From positions 1 to 8,556 of the forward strand of contig JAKOSZ010000381.1 in assembly GCA_029776555.1 (NCBI GenBank): a DNA stretch of 8,556 nucleotides. The letters are read 5' to 3'. Below, piece by piece: positions 1-6,140 of the stretch. Origin of the DNA: Bacillota bacterium (GTDB lineage: Bacteria; Bacillota; Clostridia; Acetivibrionales; JAKOSZ01). Every line of letters starts with the position of its first letter. Position 1 is the first letter of the stretch. Both the position numbers and the translations under genes were made by a program. The notes under the pieces are model-generated. The model made no database searches. It worked only from the letters and a program-made list of their open reading frames with translations, and had not been told where the DNA came from.

Positions 1-360
1 ACCTCCATGCTTGACCCCATCGGGAGAAAAGAGGTTATGCAGGTATTGAAAAAGCTCAACCGGGAAGAGGGCATAACGGTAATACACATAACCCACAACA
101 TGGATGAAGCCGCCCAGGCGGACAGGGTCATTGTCATTGATGAGGGCAGGGTGGCGGCTCACGGCAGCCCGAGGGATGTCTTCTCCGATGTGGAAAAGAT
201 AAAAGGCATGGGCCTGGACGTCCCCCAGGTGACGGAGGTACTGTACGAGCTTAAGAAAGAGGGTTATGACCTGCCCGTCAATGTGCTGGATGTAGATGAA
301 GCCTTTGAAATTCTGGTAAAATCCATAAAAAAGCCGGAGGAAGGCGGCAGTTGCGGTTAA
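1..360 (+). CDS. ecfA1: ECF transporter ATPase EcfA1, C-terminal part (5' end outside window)
   Basis: This is the C-terminal third of one of the two cytoplasmic ATPases that power energy-coupling factor transporters for vitamins and metals. The reading frame is open from base 1 with no start, so the gene begins upstream of the window. The first visible residues, TSMLDP, are the D-loop that follows Walker B in ABC ATPases. The H-loop histidine lies in VIHITHNMDEA, about 30 residues after the ATG at base 7. The tail (GLDVPQVTEVLYELKKEGYDLP) is the C-terminal domain type seen in EcfA proteins and not in ordinary importer ATPases. EcfA1 is assigned, and not EcfA2, because a second full-length ATPase (EcfA2) and EcfT follow, matching the usual A1-A2-T order. 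The upstream neighbour is expected to be rplQ, but it is not visible. Walker A and the signature motif are missing only because of the window edge. Confidence 0.9.
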   Translation, partial: TSMLDPIGRKEVMQVLKKLNREEGITVIHITHNMDEAAQADRVIVIDEGRVAAHGSPRDVFSDVEKIKGMGLDVPQVTEVLYELKKEGYDLPVNVLDVDEAFEILVKSIKKPEEGGSCG

Positions 361-449
361 ACTTTAAAATGCCGGTACCAGCCCCTTAAGGATTTCTCAA
401 GCCTTCAGGCACAGGTTCCGAATTTGCTTTTCCCGTGGGACACGGCTTT

Positions 450-1046
450 TCACGGCTTTCTTGAGCGGTATACCCTGATACCACCGCTTTTTTCCACGTC
501 TTCCACGTTTCCAAACTGTTCGAGCATCATCTTTTTCAAACTGGAGCCTCCCTTGTTGTGAAAGGCAACCAGCCACAGAGATCCCTGGGAGTTCAAATGG
601 GAATAGCTTTCGCTTATTAAGCGGCCTAAGAGTTCTTTCCCCGCGGCAATGGGCGGATTTGCCACGATATCGTCAAAGAGGTGCTCTGGCATGGCGGAAA
701 AGAGGTGGCTTTTTATAACTTCCACCTTGAGCTTGTTCCTTTGGGCGTTTTTCCGGGCATAAATAACGGCCCTTTCGTTTATATCGCTTAAAACAAGCTC
801 TTGTTCCGGGTACAGGGCTTTTATAAAGAGGCCGATGGCGCCGTATCCGCAGCCTAAGTCAAGGACGGCGCTGCCGGAAGGGGCAAAGCTTTCCACCAGC
901 AGTTTTGAGGCCTTGTCCATCCTGTCGGAAAATGAAAAAACGCCGCTTACCGAGGTAAGGGTCAAGACCCGTCCTTTTATGGAACAGGAAAACTCCTTCT
1001 CCTTAAGCGGCGAATTTGGCTTTTCGGTGTAATAGTGTTCACTCAC
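450..1046 (-). CDS. Class I SAM-dependent methyltransferase, MJ0882/RsmC type (probable rRNA methyltransferase)
   Basis: The 198-residue product has a Rossmann-fold SAM site, VLDLGCGYGA (residues 61-70), an acidic residue in LSDINERAV (D88), and the catalytic NPPI motif (120-123) of N-methyltransferases that modify exocyclic amino groups of bases. The N-terminus SEHYYTEKP, the SGVFS stretch and the C-terminal GGIRVYRSRKP resemble the small archaeal/bacterial family of Methanocaldococcus MJ0882. By homology to RsmC, a 16S rRNA guanine target is plausible but not shown. The GTG at 1046-1044 is chosen because a strong GGGGAGGAAG ribosome site lies about 9 nt upstream on the minus strand. The frame stays open to about 1205, but that extension only translates a tandem DNA repeat and lacks family similarity. 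The gene lies opposite to, and between, ecfA1 and ecfA2, an unusual place that suggests insertion. A 10-bp direct duplication (CACGGCTTTT / CACGGCTTTC, 441-460) overlaps its stop codon. Confidence 0.85.
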   Translation of the reverse strand: MSEHYYTEKPNSPLKEKEFSCSIKGRVLTLTSVSGVFSFSDRMDKASKLLVESFAPSGSAVLDLGCGYGAIGLFIKALYPEQELVLSDINERAVIYARKNAQRNKLKVEVIKSHLFSAMPEHLFDDIVANPPIAAGKELLGRLISESYSHLNSQGSLWLVAFHNKGGSSLKKMMLEQFGNVEDVEKSGGIRVYRSRKP

Positions 1047-1096
1047 GCCTGACTTCCTCCCCGGCGCATGGACGGGCCCTGTCCTTCTACCCGGCG

Positions 1097-1228
1097 GTGG
1101 AACAGGAGACTTGTCCCTGCGCCCCATAGTGGAATATTTAGGAAAAATGGGACGAGGGACCTGTCCCCGTGTCCCAAAGTGGAAAATTGAGGAAAAATGG
1201 GACAAGGAACCTGTCCCCGTGTCCCAGA
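1097..1228. repeat. Tandem GGGAC-rich REP-like repeat, 2.6 copies of a 50-bp unit
   Basis: Two full units, 1129-1178 and 1179-1228, are nearly identical and start with GTGGAA. A third unit (1097-1128) shares both ends but lacks about 18 internal bases. Each full unit carries an imperfect palindrome (1149-1175 and 1199-1225) with left arm GGGACAAGGAACC or a variant and right arm GTCCCCGTGTCCC. That could fold as a hairpin in either strand. Extragenic palindromes of this GGGAC...GTCCC look recur in many bacterial genomes and are often linked to REP-associated (RAYT) transposases; that link is an inference here. The array lies in the 5' region of the methyltransferase gene and upstream of ecfA2. 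Confidence 0.8.
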
Positions 1229-1229
1229 T

Positions 1230-1257
1230 TTGATGTTCGTTTTATAACTATTATAAT
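1230..1257 (+). promoter_or_regulatory. Candidate sigma-A promoter for ecfA2-ecfT
   Basis: TTGATG (1230-1235) and a consensus TATAAT (1252-1257) are 16 bp apart in a very AT-rich stretch directly after the repeat array, about 70 bp before the ecfA2 start. A new promoter is needed here because the methyltransferase separates ecfA2 from the upstream operon. The AT-rich stretch also has a TATAAT on the minus strand (1255-1250), which could serve the methyltransferase, but no good minus-strand -35 was found. Confidence 0.45.
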
Positions 1258-1324
1258 ATAATAATATATAATAAACACACATTACCGCGGAAGCTTTTTA
1301 TTTTTATGAAGTCTGGAGATGCCT

Positions 1325-2173
1325 ATGCCGATAATAGTTGAAAACCTTTCATATACCTATATGAAGGGGTCGCCTTTTGAAAGGGCGGCCTTAAGAAACA
1401 TAAACCTTAAGATTGACGACGGGGAATACGTTGGAATAATAGGCCATACGGGTTCCGGCAAGTCTACCCTTGTCCAGCACTTTAACGGGCTGCTGAAACC
1501 CACTTCCGGCCGTGTGGTTGTAAACGGCATGGACACCATGTCGAAGAACTTAAGGGACTTAAGGAGAATCGTGGGGATTGTGTTCCAGTATCCCGAGCAC
1601 CAGCTCTTTGAGGAAACTGTCTATAAGGATATAGCCTTTGGCCCCTTAAAAATGGGCCTGGACGAAAAGGAAACGGATACGCGGGTAAAAGAGGCCATAT
1701 CCAAAGTAGGCCTGGGTGAGGAGTTGTTAAACAAGTTACCCTTTGAGCTTTCAGGAGGGCAGAAGCGGAGGGTGGCCATTGCCGGCGTGCTGGCCATGAA
1801 GCCGGAAATCCTCGTGCTGGATGAGCCCATTGCCGGGCTTGACCCGGGAGGCAGGGACGAGCTCCTGGGCTTCATAACAAACCTGCATAAGAGCATGAGG
1901 GTCACCGTTATCCTTGTGAGCCACAGGATGGAAGACATAGCCAGGCATACTAAGAGAGTAATTGTCATGAACCGTGGGATGATAGAGATGGACGGAAAGC
2001 CGGCGGAGGTTTTCCGGGACGTGGAAAGGCTTGAGGAAATAGGCCTTTCGGCGCCGCAGATCACTTACCTCATGAGAAAGCTTAAGGCCGTCATGCCGGA
2101 AATAAGAGACGACATCTATACCGTTGAGGAGGCCAAGAAGGAGATTTCAAAGTACATAGGCCATTTGCTTTAA
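1325..2173 (+). CDS. ecfA2: ECF transporter ATPase EcfA2
   Basis: This is the second ATPase of the energy-coupling module. It forms an A1-A2 heterodimer on the cytoplasmic face and drives uptake through EcfT and an exchangeable S component. The 282-residue protein is complete: Walker A GHTGSGKST (40-48), Q-loop Q88 in VFQYPEHQLFEETV, signature LSGGQ (142-146), Walker B ILVLDEP (162-168), D-loop AGLDP, H-loop H200, then the EcfA C-terminal domain from about residue 220. The Q-loop context QYPEHQLFEETVYKDIAFGP is characteristic of EcfA proteins. The ATG at 1325 is preferred over the in-frame ATG at 1319 because GGAG (1315-1318) abuts the first ATG and sits 6 nt before the second. The ecfT start follows 43 bp after the stop, so the two are probably cotranscribed. 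Confidence 0.95.
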   Translation: MPIIVENLSYTYMKGSPFERAALRNINLKIDDGEYVGIIGHTGSGKSTLVQHFNGLLKPTSGRVVVNGMDTMSKNLRDLRRIVGIVFQYPEHQLFEETVYKDIAFGPLKMGLDEKETDTRVKEAISKVGLGEELLNKLPFELSGGQKRRVAIAGVLAMKPEILVLDEPIAGLDPGGRDELLGFITNLHKSMRVTVILVSHRMEDIARHTKRVIVMNRGMIEMDGKPAEVFRDVERLEEIGLSAPQITYLMRKLKAVMPEIRDDIYTVEEAKKEISKYIGHLL

Positions 2174-2181
2174 AGGCAGCT

Positions 2182-2220
2182 ATGAAAAACCTTAATAGCG
2201 ATGTAAGGAGCAAACCATGA
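2182..2220 (+). other. Possible 12-codon leader ORF overlapping the ecfT start (ATGA)
   Basis: ATG at 2182 opens a 12-residue frame (MKNLNSDVRSKP) whose TGA (2218-2220) overlaps the ecfT ATG (2217-2219) as ATGA. An AAAGG (2172-2176) lies 5 nt upstream. The ecfT Shine-Dalgarno site is inside this frame. It could couple ecfT translation to that of ecfA2, but a frame this short arises easily by chance. Confidence 0.2.
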
Positions 2221-3023
2221 TTAAGGATATAACTTTAGGCCAGTACATACCCGGGGATTCGGTTTTGCACAGGGCCGACCCCAGGACAAAAATGCTGTCA
2301 ATTGTGCTGTACACGGCGGTGGTGCTTACGGTTAACAGCTATATGGGCTACACCCTTGTTTTGCTTTTTACCCTGCTGGCGGTCCGGATTTCGGGCATCC
2401 CCTTCAAATACACCTTAAAAGGCCTTAAGCCGGTGCTGTTTATCGCTGTTTTCACCGCCGTAATAAACATCTTCTTCACCGGCGGGGGAACCCTGCTTTT
2501 CCAATACGCCTTTATCCGCATTTCCTATGAAGGCCTGGGGGCCACTTTGAGGATGATTTTCAGGCTTTCCACCCTGGTCATCGGGGCTTCCCTGCTTACC
2601 TTTACCACCACGCCTATCCGGCTCACCGACGGCATTGAGAACCTCATGGCTCCCCTTAAGAGGATAGGGGTGCCGATACACGAGATGGCGATGATGATGA
2701 CCATAGCCTTAAGGTTTATTCCCACCCTCCTGGAGGAGACTGAAAAGATAATCAAGGCCCAGGCGGCCAGGGGAGCCGACTTTGACACGGGAAACTTTAT
2801 AAAAAGGGCAAAGAGCTACATGCCGGTGCTGATACCCCTATTTGTCAGCGCTTTCAGGAGGGCCGACGAGCTTGCCGTTGCCATGGAGGCAAGGTGTTAC
2901 AGGGGAGGGGTGGGGCGCACCCGCTTAAGGCAGCTTGAAATCACAAGGCTGGATTACGGTCTGGCGGCAGTGGTACTGTTCTTTGCCGCTGTCATATGGC
3001 TTTTGGAAGCAAGCGCTCTATAG
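2217..3023 (+). CDS. ecfT: ECF transporter transmembrane subunit EcfT
   Basis: EcfT is the integral-membrane scaffold that joins the EcfA1/A2 ATPases to the substrate-binding S component. The 268-residue protein shows hydrophobic segments at about 27-60, 73-92, 116-130 and a C-terminal one at about 245-262. Its cytoplasmic coupling region holds the two Ala-Arg motifs that contact the ATPases: AARGADF (about 182-188) and AMEARCYRGG (about 221-230). The second motif has Cys after the Arg in place of the more common Gly; the Arg is kept, so this is unlikely to break function. The N-terminus (QYIPGDSVLHRADPRTKM) is the standard EcfT opening. AAGGAG (2205-2210) lies 6 nt before the ATG. No S component is nearby, as expected for a shared group II module. 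Confidence 0.95.
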   Translation: MIKDITLGQYIPGDSVLHRADPRTKMLSIVLYTAVVLTVNSYMGYTLVLLFTLLAVRISGIPFKYTLKGLKPVLFIAVFTAVINIFFTGGGTLLFQYAFIRISYEGLGATLRMIFRLSTLVIGASLLTFTTTPIRLTDGIENLMAPLKRIGVPIHEMAMMMTIALRFIPTLLEETEKIIKAQAARGADFDTGNFIKRAKSYMPVLIPLFVSAFRRADELAVAMEARCYRGGVGRTRLRQLEITRLDYGLAAVVLFFAAVIWLLEASAL

Positions 3024-3035
3024 AGTCCTGGCCAA

Positions 3036-3061
3036 GGGAAACATCCCGGGAGTGTTTTCCC
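3036..3061. repeat. Imperfect palindrome in the ecfT-ROK gap
   Basis: GGGAAACA (3036-3043) and TGTTTTCCC (3053-3061) flank a self-complementary TCCCGGGA (3044-3051), and a second CCCGGG follows at 3060-3065. In RNA this gives a GC-rich hairpin about 35 nt before the kinase start. It has no T-tract, so it is not a clear intrinsic terminator. It could be a processing or stability element or an operator. Confidence 0.4.
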
Positions 3062-3094
3062 CGGGTTTATAAAAATCATAGGGGGAATGTAAGC

Positions 3095-4060
3095 ATGTAT
3101 TACCTGGGCATAGATCTGGGGGGCACAAATATTGCCGCCGGTCTTGTAAGCGCAGACGGAAAAGTAATGCGCAAGGACAGCATTCCAACCCGCCGTGAAG
3201 CGGATTACCGTGAACTGGTGAAGGATATGGCCGCACTGATGAGGAAGCTCTTAAAAGACGCAGGGGTAAGGGAAGAGGAAGTAAAGGGCGTGGGTATAGG
3301 CAGCCCGGGCATTCTTGACGAAAAAAAGGGGATACTGATCTACGCCAGCAATCTCCAAAACTTGAAGGGCGCACCCCTGGTCAGTGAAATGGAGAAATAC
3401 GTCAACTGCCCCGTTTACCTTGGGAACGACGCCAATGTGGCTGCCCTGGCGGAGAGCGAGGCCGGAGCGGCCAGGGGCTCCCGCCACTCGGTTACGGTGA
3501 CCCTGGGGACCGGAGTGGGAAGCGGGGCGGTTATTGATGGCAAGATATACAGCGGATTTAACGGAGCGGCCCTGGAACTGGGGCACATGGTCATTGTCGT
3601 CGACGGGGAACCGTGCGGCTGCGGGCGGAAGGGCTGCTGGGAGACCTATGCGTCGGCCACGGCCCTGGTCAGGCAGACCCGGAAGGCAGCCCGGGAGCAC
3701 CCGGAGTCGATGGTCAACAAGCTGGTGGACGGAGACCTTTCCAAGATCAACGGGAGGACGGCCTTTGACGCGGCAAGACAGGGGGACGAGGTTGGGAAGC
3801 TTTTAGTGGAGCAGTACATAAAGTACGTTGCAGAGGGACTTATAAACATCATCTCCATCTTTATGCCGGAAGTGCTTGTGCTGGGCGGAGGGATATGCAA
3901 CGAGGGCGAATACCTGCTGAATCCCTTAAAAGAACATGTTTTAAAGAGATTTACCAACTACGTCCTGCCCCTGACGGAGATAAGGCTTGCCCAAATGGGC
4001 AATGACGCGGGAATTGTGGGGGCCGCCATGCTTGCAAAGACGGCGAAGGAAGGTGGGTAA
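3095..4060 (+). CDS. ROK-family sugar kinase, probable glucokinase
   Basis: This predicted cytoplasmic enzyme phosphorylates a hexose, most likely glucose, with ATP. The 321-residue protein has the ROK motifs in order: phosphate-binding DLGGT (7-11), GIGSPGILD (67-75), NDANVAALAE (111-120) with likely catalytic base D112, GTGVGSG (138-144), ELGH (161-164) and the zinc motif CGCGRKGC (174-181). H164, C174, C176 and C181 have the ligand spacing known for ROK zinc sites. There is no N-terminal helix-turn-helix, so it is a kinase and not a NagC/Mlc-type repressor. The frame opens at 2996 inside ecfT, but the ATG at 3095 is the family start (MYYLGIDLGGT) and has GGGGGAA (3081-3087) upstream. It lies 71 bp after ecfT and 8 bp before truA, so it is probably cotranscribed with them. 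This is an unusual place for a sugar kinase. Specificity for glucose over other hexoses is inferred. Confidence 0.92.
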   Translation: MYYLGIDLGGTNIAAGLVSADGKVMRKDSIPTRREADYRELVKDMAALMRKLLKDAGVREEEVKGVGIGSPGILDEKKGILIYASNLQNLKGAPLVSEMEKYVNCPVYLGNDANVAALAESEAGAARGSRHSVTVTLGTGVGSGAVIDGKIYSGFNGAALELGHMVIVVDGEPCGCGRKGCWETYASATALVRQTRKAAREHPESMVNKLVDGDLSKINGRTAFDAARQGDEVGKLLVEQYIKYVAEGLINIISIFMPEVLVLGGGICNEGEYLLNPLKEHVLKRFTNYVLPLTEIRLAQMGNDAGIVGAAMLAKTAKEGG

Positions 4061-4068
4061 ACGGCCCA

Positions 4069-4836
4069 ATGCGCAACATTAAGCTTACCATTGAATACGA
4101 CGGCACCAATTACAGCGGCTGGCAGAGCCAGAAAAACGCCCTTTCCGTTCAGGCGGTGATAGAGTCTGCCATAAAAGAGCTTACGGGAGAAGACTGCCGG
4201 CTTACAGGCGCCGGCAGGACCGACGCCGGAGTACACGCCCTGGGGCAGGTGGCCAATTTTTATACAAATTCCGCCATACCTGCCCAGAGGTTTTCTTATG
4301 CCCTAAACGGCCTGCTCCCCCGGGATATAGTCGTTATCGCTTCCCATGAGGTTGACGTGGACTTTCATTCCAGGTTTTCAGCCGTGGGGAAGAGGTACAG
4401 GTACCTGGTGTACAATTTCCCCATGCCCTCGGCCCTGTTGAGGAACCGGGCATACCACGTGCCTTTTGCCCTGGACCTTAAAGCCATGCAGGAGGCTGCC
4501 GGGTACCTTATCGGGAAGCATGACTTTGCGGCTTTCAGCGCCAGCGGCAGCAGCGTTAAGACCACCGTCAGGACCGTAACTTCCGCCTCGCTGGAAAAAA
4601 GTGACCGGCTCATCACCCTTGACATAACAGGGGACGGCTTTTTATACAACATGGTGAGGATAATAATGGGGACCCTTGTTGAGGTTGGCCTGGGGAAGAT
4701 GGAGCCCGGGGCCGTTGAAGAGATATTAGAGAGCAGGGACCGCGGCAGGGCCGGCGCCACGGCGCCGCCCCATGGTTTGTACCTGGCGGAGGTGTATTTC
4801 AGAAAGGAAGACATGCCCGCCGTGTTAAAAAAATAA
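4069..4836 (+). CDS. truA: tRNA pseudouridine(38-40) synthase TruA
   Basis: TruA converts U38, U39 and U40 in the anticodon stem-loop of many tRNAs to pseudouridine. The 255-residue protein, of normal length, opens with the family N-terminus (KLTIEYDGTNYSGWQ) and has the catalytic motif GRTDAGVHALGQ with nucleophile D52. The RYRYLVYN stretch (about 108-115) and GDGFLYNMVRIIMGTL (about 188-203) are the other conserved blocks. AGGTGGG (4051-4057), inside the end of the kinase gene, is about 11 nt before the ATG, so the two are tightly linked. In Firmicutes truA normally follows ecfT directly; here the ROK kinase intervenes. No clear terminator is seen after its stop. Confidence 0.96.
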   Translation: MRNIKLTIEYDGTNYSGWQSQKNALSVQAVIESAIKELTGEDCRLTGAGRTDAGVHALGQVANFYTNSAIPAQRFSYALNGLLPRDIVVIASHEVDVDFHSRFSAVGKRYRYLVYNFPMPSALLRNRAYHVPFALDLKAMQEAAGYLIGKHDFAAFSASGSSVKTTVRTVTSASLEKSDRLITLDITGDGFLYNMVRIIMGTLVEVGLGKMEPGAVEEILESRDRGRAGATAPPHGLYLAEVYFRKEDMPAVLKK

Positions 4837-4926
4837 AATGACGAGCAATTATGAGCGAGCTAGAAGGATAATAGTTAAAAGAAACAGAGGAATATCAAGA
4901 TAAATTAAAAAAATGGCGAAATGTAC
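4837..4926 (+). other. AT-rich spacer between truA and the rplM promoter
   Basis: No gene, terminator hairpin or repeat could be supported here. Together with the promoter and leader described separately it makes up the 320-bp truA-rplM gap. Because no terminator is visible, read-through from truA into rplM remains possible. Confidence 0.5.
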
Positions 4927-4956
4927 TTGACATGGTTCACGCGGCTGTATTAAAAT
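4927..4956 (+). promoter_or_regulatory. Promoter for rplM-rpsI
   Basis: A perfect TTGACA (4927-4932) and TAAAAT (4951-4956) are 18 bp apart, about 200 bp before rplM. Transcription would start near 4963 and give a long structured 5' leader. This fits rplM-rpsI being expressed as its own unit in addition to any read-through from truA. Confidence 0.7.
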
Positions 4957-4962
4957 GATAAA

Positions 4963-5145
4963 GTGTCTCTGACAAGGTTGCCCTTTGGTTTATGCCCACA
5001 TGGAAGGCGGGTTTCAACCAAGCGGTTGCCCGGAACTTTTCTTCCTTTGGCATTTTAACCTAAGGGTCGTTTTGCTGCTTTAAGTGATGCGTAATGAGGA
5101 ATGGGATAAAATAAGCTTGCAATAAAGGAGTAGTTTTAAGGAGGT
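4963..5145 (+). promoter_or_regulatory. Structured 5' leader of rplM, candidate L13 autoregulatory leader
   Basis: The roughly 190-nt leader before rplM can fold. CGGG (5008-5011) and CAACC (5015-5019) pair across an AAGC loop with GGTTG (5024-5028) and CCCG (5029-5032), with a TTT bulge on the left arm. A second copy of GGTTGCC at 4976-4982 could take the CAACC instead, which gives two mutually exclusive folds. The segment ends in a strong AAGGAGGT (5138-5145). An L13 leader RNA that senses the ribosomal protein is a known Firmicutes family at this place; I infer it from position and structure, not from a model match. Confidence 0.45.
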
Positions 5146-5156
5146 AGACGGCTTTA

Positions 5157-5591
5157 ATGAATACTTATATGGCTAAACCCGGAGAAGTGGAAAGAAAGTG
5201 GTATGTGGTGGATGCCAGCGGGAAACCGTTGGGCAGGCTGGCCAGCGAAGTCGCCCGGATATTGAGGGGCAAGCATAAACCGGAATACACGCCCCATGTT
5301 GATGTGGGGGATTTTGTGATAGTTTTAAACGCTGACAAGGTGGTTCTGACGGGCAAAAAGCTTGACAAAAAAATGTACAGGCGCCACACCCTGTACCCCG
5401 GCGGGCTTAAAGAAATGCCCTACCGGCAGTTTTTGGCCAAGATGCCCGAGAGAGCCGTGGAATTGGCTGTAAAAAGGATGCTCCCCCAGAACAGGCTGGG
5501 AAGGGCAATGTTTAAGAAACTCAAGGTATACAGGGGCGACCAGCACAAGCACCAGGCCCAGAAGCCTGAGGTTCTTAATATTAACGTCTAG
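5157..5591 (+). CDS. rplM: 50S ribosomal protein L13
   Basis: L13 is an early assembly protein of the large ribosomal subunit. The 144-residue length is normal. The start MNTYMAKPGEVERKWYVVDA, followed by GKPLGRLASEVARILRGKHK, TPHVDVGDFVIV, LTGKKLDKKMYRRH and YPGGLKE, is the standard L13 sequence. ATG 5157 is preferred over the in-frame ATG at 5169 because most L13 proteins begin with this M-x-T-Y-M form; AAGGAGGT ends 11 nt before it. rpsI follows after 23 bp, the universal L13-S9 pair. Expression is likely governed by the promoter at 4927-4956 and the leader in between. Confidence 0.98.
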   Translation: MNTYMAKPGEVERKWYVVDASGKPLGRLASEVARILRGKHKPEYTPHVDVGDFVIVLNADKVVLTGKKLDKKMYRRHTLYPGGLKEMPYRQFLAKMPERAVELAVKRMLPQNRLGRAMFKKLKVYRGDQHKHQAQKPEVLNINV

Positions 5592-5614
5592 TTGAGAGGA
5601 GGAAACGGTGCGAT

Positions 5615-6007
5615 ATGGCAGAGGTTCAATACAGTGCTACCGGGAGAAGGAAAAAGTCGGTTGCCAGGGTGAGGCTTGTTCCCGGCTACGGCAGGATTAC
5701 CATAAATGACAGGGACATAGATGAGTATTTCGGCCTTGATACCCTCAAGGTAGTAGTCAGGCAGCCCCTGGTTGTCGCCAACATGGCGGACAAGTTCGAT
5801 GTAATTGCCCGGGTGACGGGCGGCGGCCTGTCCGGCCAGGCGGGAGCAATAAAGCACGGAATAGCCAGGGCCCTTTTAAAGGCCGACGAGGAATTAAAGC
5901 AGGTTCTGAAAAAGGCCGGTTTCCTTACCAGGGACCCAAGGATGAAGGAGAGGAAAAAGTACGGCCTCAAGAAAGCGAGAAGGGCTCCGCAGTTTTCAAA
6001 GAGATAG
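5615..6007 (+). CDS. rpsI: 30S ribosomal protein S9
   Basis: S9 is a small-subunit head protein whose C-terminal tail reaches the P-site tRNA. The 130-residue protein has the expected YSATGRRKKSVARVRL start, the GGGLSGQAGAIKHGIARAL block (about 69-87), LTRDPRMKERKKYGLKKAR and the invariant C-terminus ending FSKR, whose last Arg contacts tRNA. AGAGGAGG (5595-5602) is 12 nt before the ATG. It is the last gene of the unit: an intrinsic terminator starts 9 bp after its stop. Confidence 0.98.
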   Translation: MAEVQYSATGRRKKSVARVRLVPGYGRITINDRDIDEYFGLDTLKVVVRQPLVVANMADKFDVIARVTGGGLSGQAGAIKHGIARALLKADEELKQVLKKAGFLTRDPRMKERKKYGLKKARRAPQFSKR

Positions 6008-6015
6008 GATTTTAC

Positions 6016-6052
6016 AGACACCAGTCAAACGATTGGTGTCTTTTATTTTTTA
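6016..6052 (+). terminator. Intrinsic terminator after rpsI
   Basis: AGACACCA (6016-6023) pairs perfectly with TGGTGTCT (6034-6041) around a 10-nt loop and runs straight into a T-rich tract (TTTTATTTTTTATT). It ends the ribosomal protein unit and marks the border with the AT-rich accessory patch. Confidence 0.88.
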
Positions 6053-6062
6053 TTGAACTCGT

Positions 6063-6094
6063 TATATTTTCGGTAAAATAATACCGAAAATATA
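6063..6094. repeat. Perfect 13-bp inverted repeat followed by a T-run
   Basis: TATATTTTCGGTA (6063-6075) and TACCGAAAATATA (6082-6094) are exact reverse complements separated by 6 nt (AAATAA). A run of nine T (6098-6106) follows. It could be a second, AT-rich terminator, or an operator for the antitoxin gene downstream. The high symmetry and short spacer are compatible with a dimeric repressor site. Confidence 0.75.
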
Positions 6095-6124
6095 TTGTTT
6101 TTTTTTAATGATTGGTGATATAAT
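6095..6124 (+). promoter_or_regulatory. Extended -10 promoter for the antitoxin gene
   Basis: TGATATAAT (6116-6124) is an extended -10 with consensus TATAAT; a weak TTGTTT (6095-6100) lies 18 bp upstream as -35. It lies 57 bp before the preferred antitoxin start. Confidence 0.5.
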
Positions 6125-6140
6125 GTTTATAAAGAAACAT
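6123..6140. promoter_or_regulatory. Inverted repeat just downstream of the -10, possible antitoxin operator
   Basis: ATGTTT (6123-6128) and AAACAT (6135-6140) are exact reverse complements with a 6-nt spacer. The dyad overlaps the end of the -10 and the likely transcription start, a place where bound protein would block initiation. Phd/YefM antitoxins usually repress their own promoters by binding short palindromes, so an autoregulatory role is inferred. Confidence 0.35.

Noticed and set aside
361..449. Bidirectional terminator between ecfA1 and the methyltransferase
   Set aside because: Only weak self-complementarity (CCTTAAGG and nearby) and no T-tract on either strand.
1047..1205. N-terminal extension of the methyltransferase frame through the repeats
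   Set aside because: It only translates the tandem GGGAC repeat, has no family similarity, and lies upstream of a strong Shine-Dalgarno site and GTG start at 1046.
1043..1282. 79-codon minus-strand frame
   Set aside because: It runs through the repeat array and AT-rich promoter region in another frame; low-complexity repetition explains it.
2996..3094. Upstream part of the kinase frame overlapping ecfT
   Set aside because: The ROK family start is at 3095 with its own ribosome site; the upstream residues show no family resemblance.
3251..3700. 149-codon minus-strand frame inside the kinase
   Set aside because: It is antisense to conserved ROK motifs and has a composition typical of shadow frames.
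4851..4958. Possible gene remnant between truA and rplM (residues such as LKETEEYQDKLKKWRNVL after two stops)
   Set aside because: A stop-free run of 27 codons is expected by chance in AT-rich DNA, it overlaps the rplM promoter, and no family is recognised.
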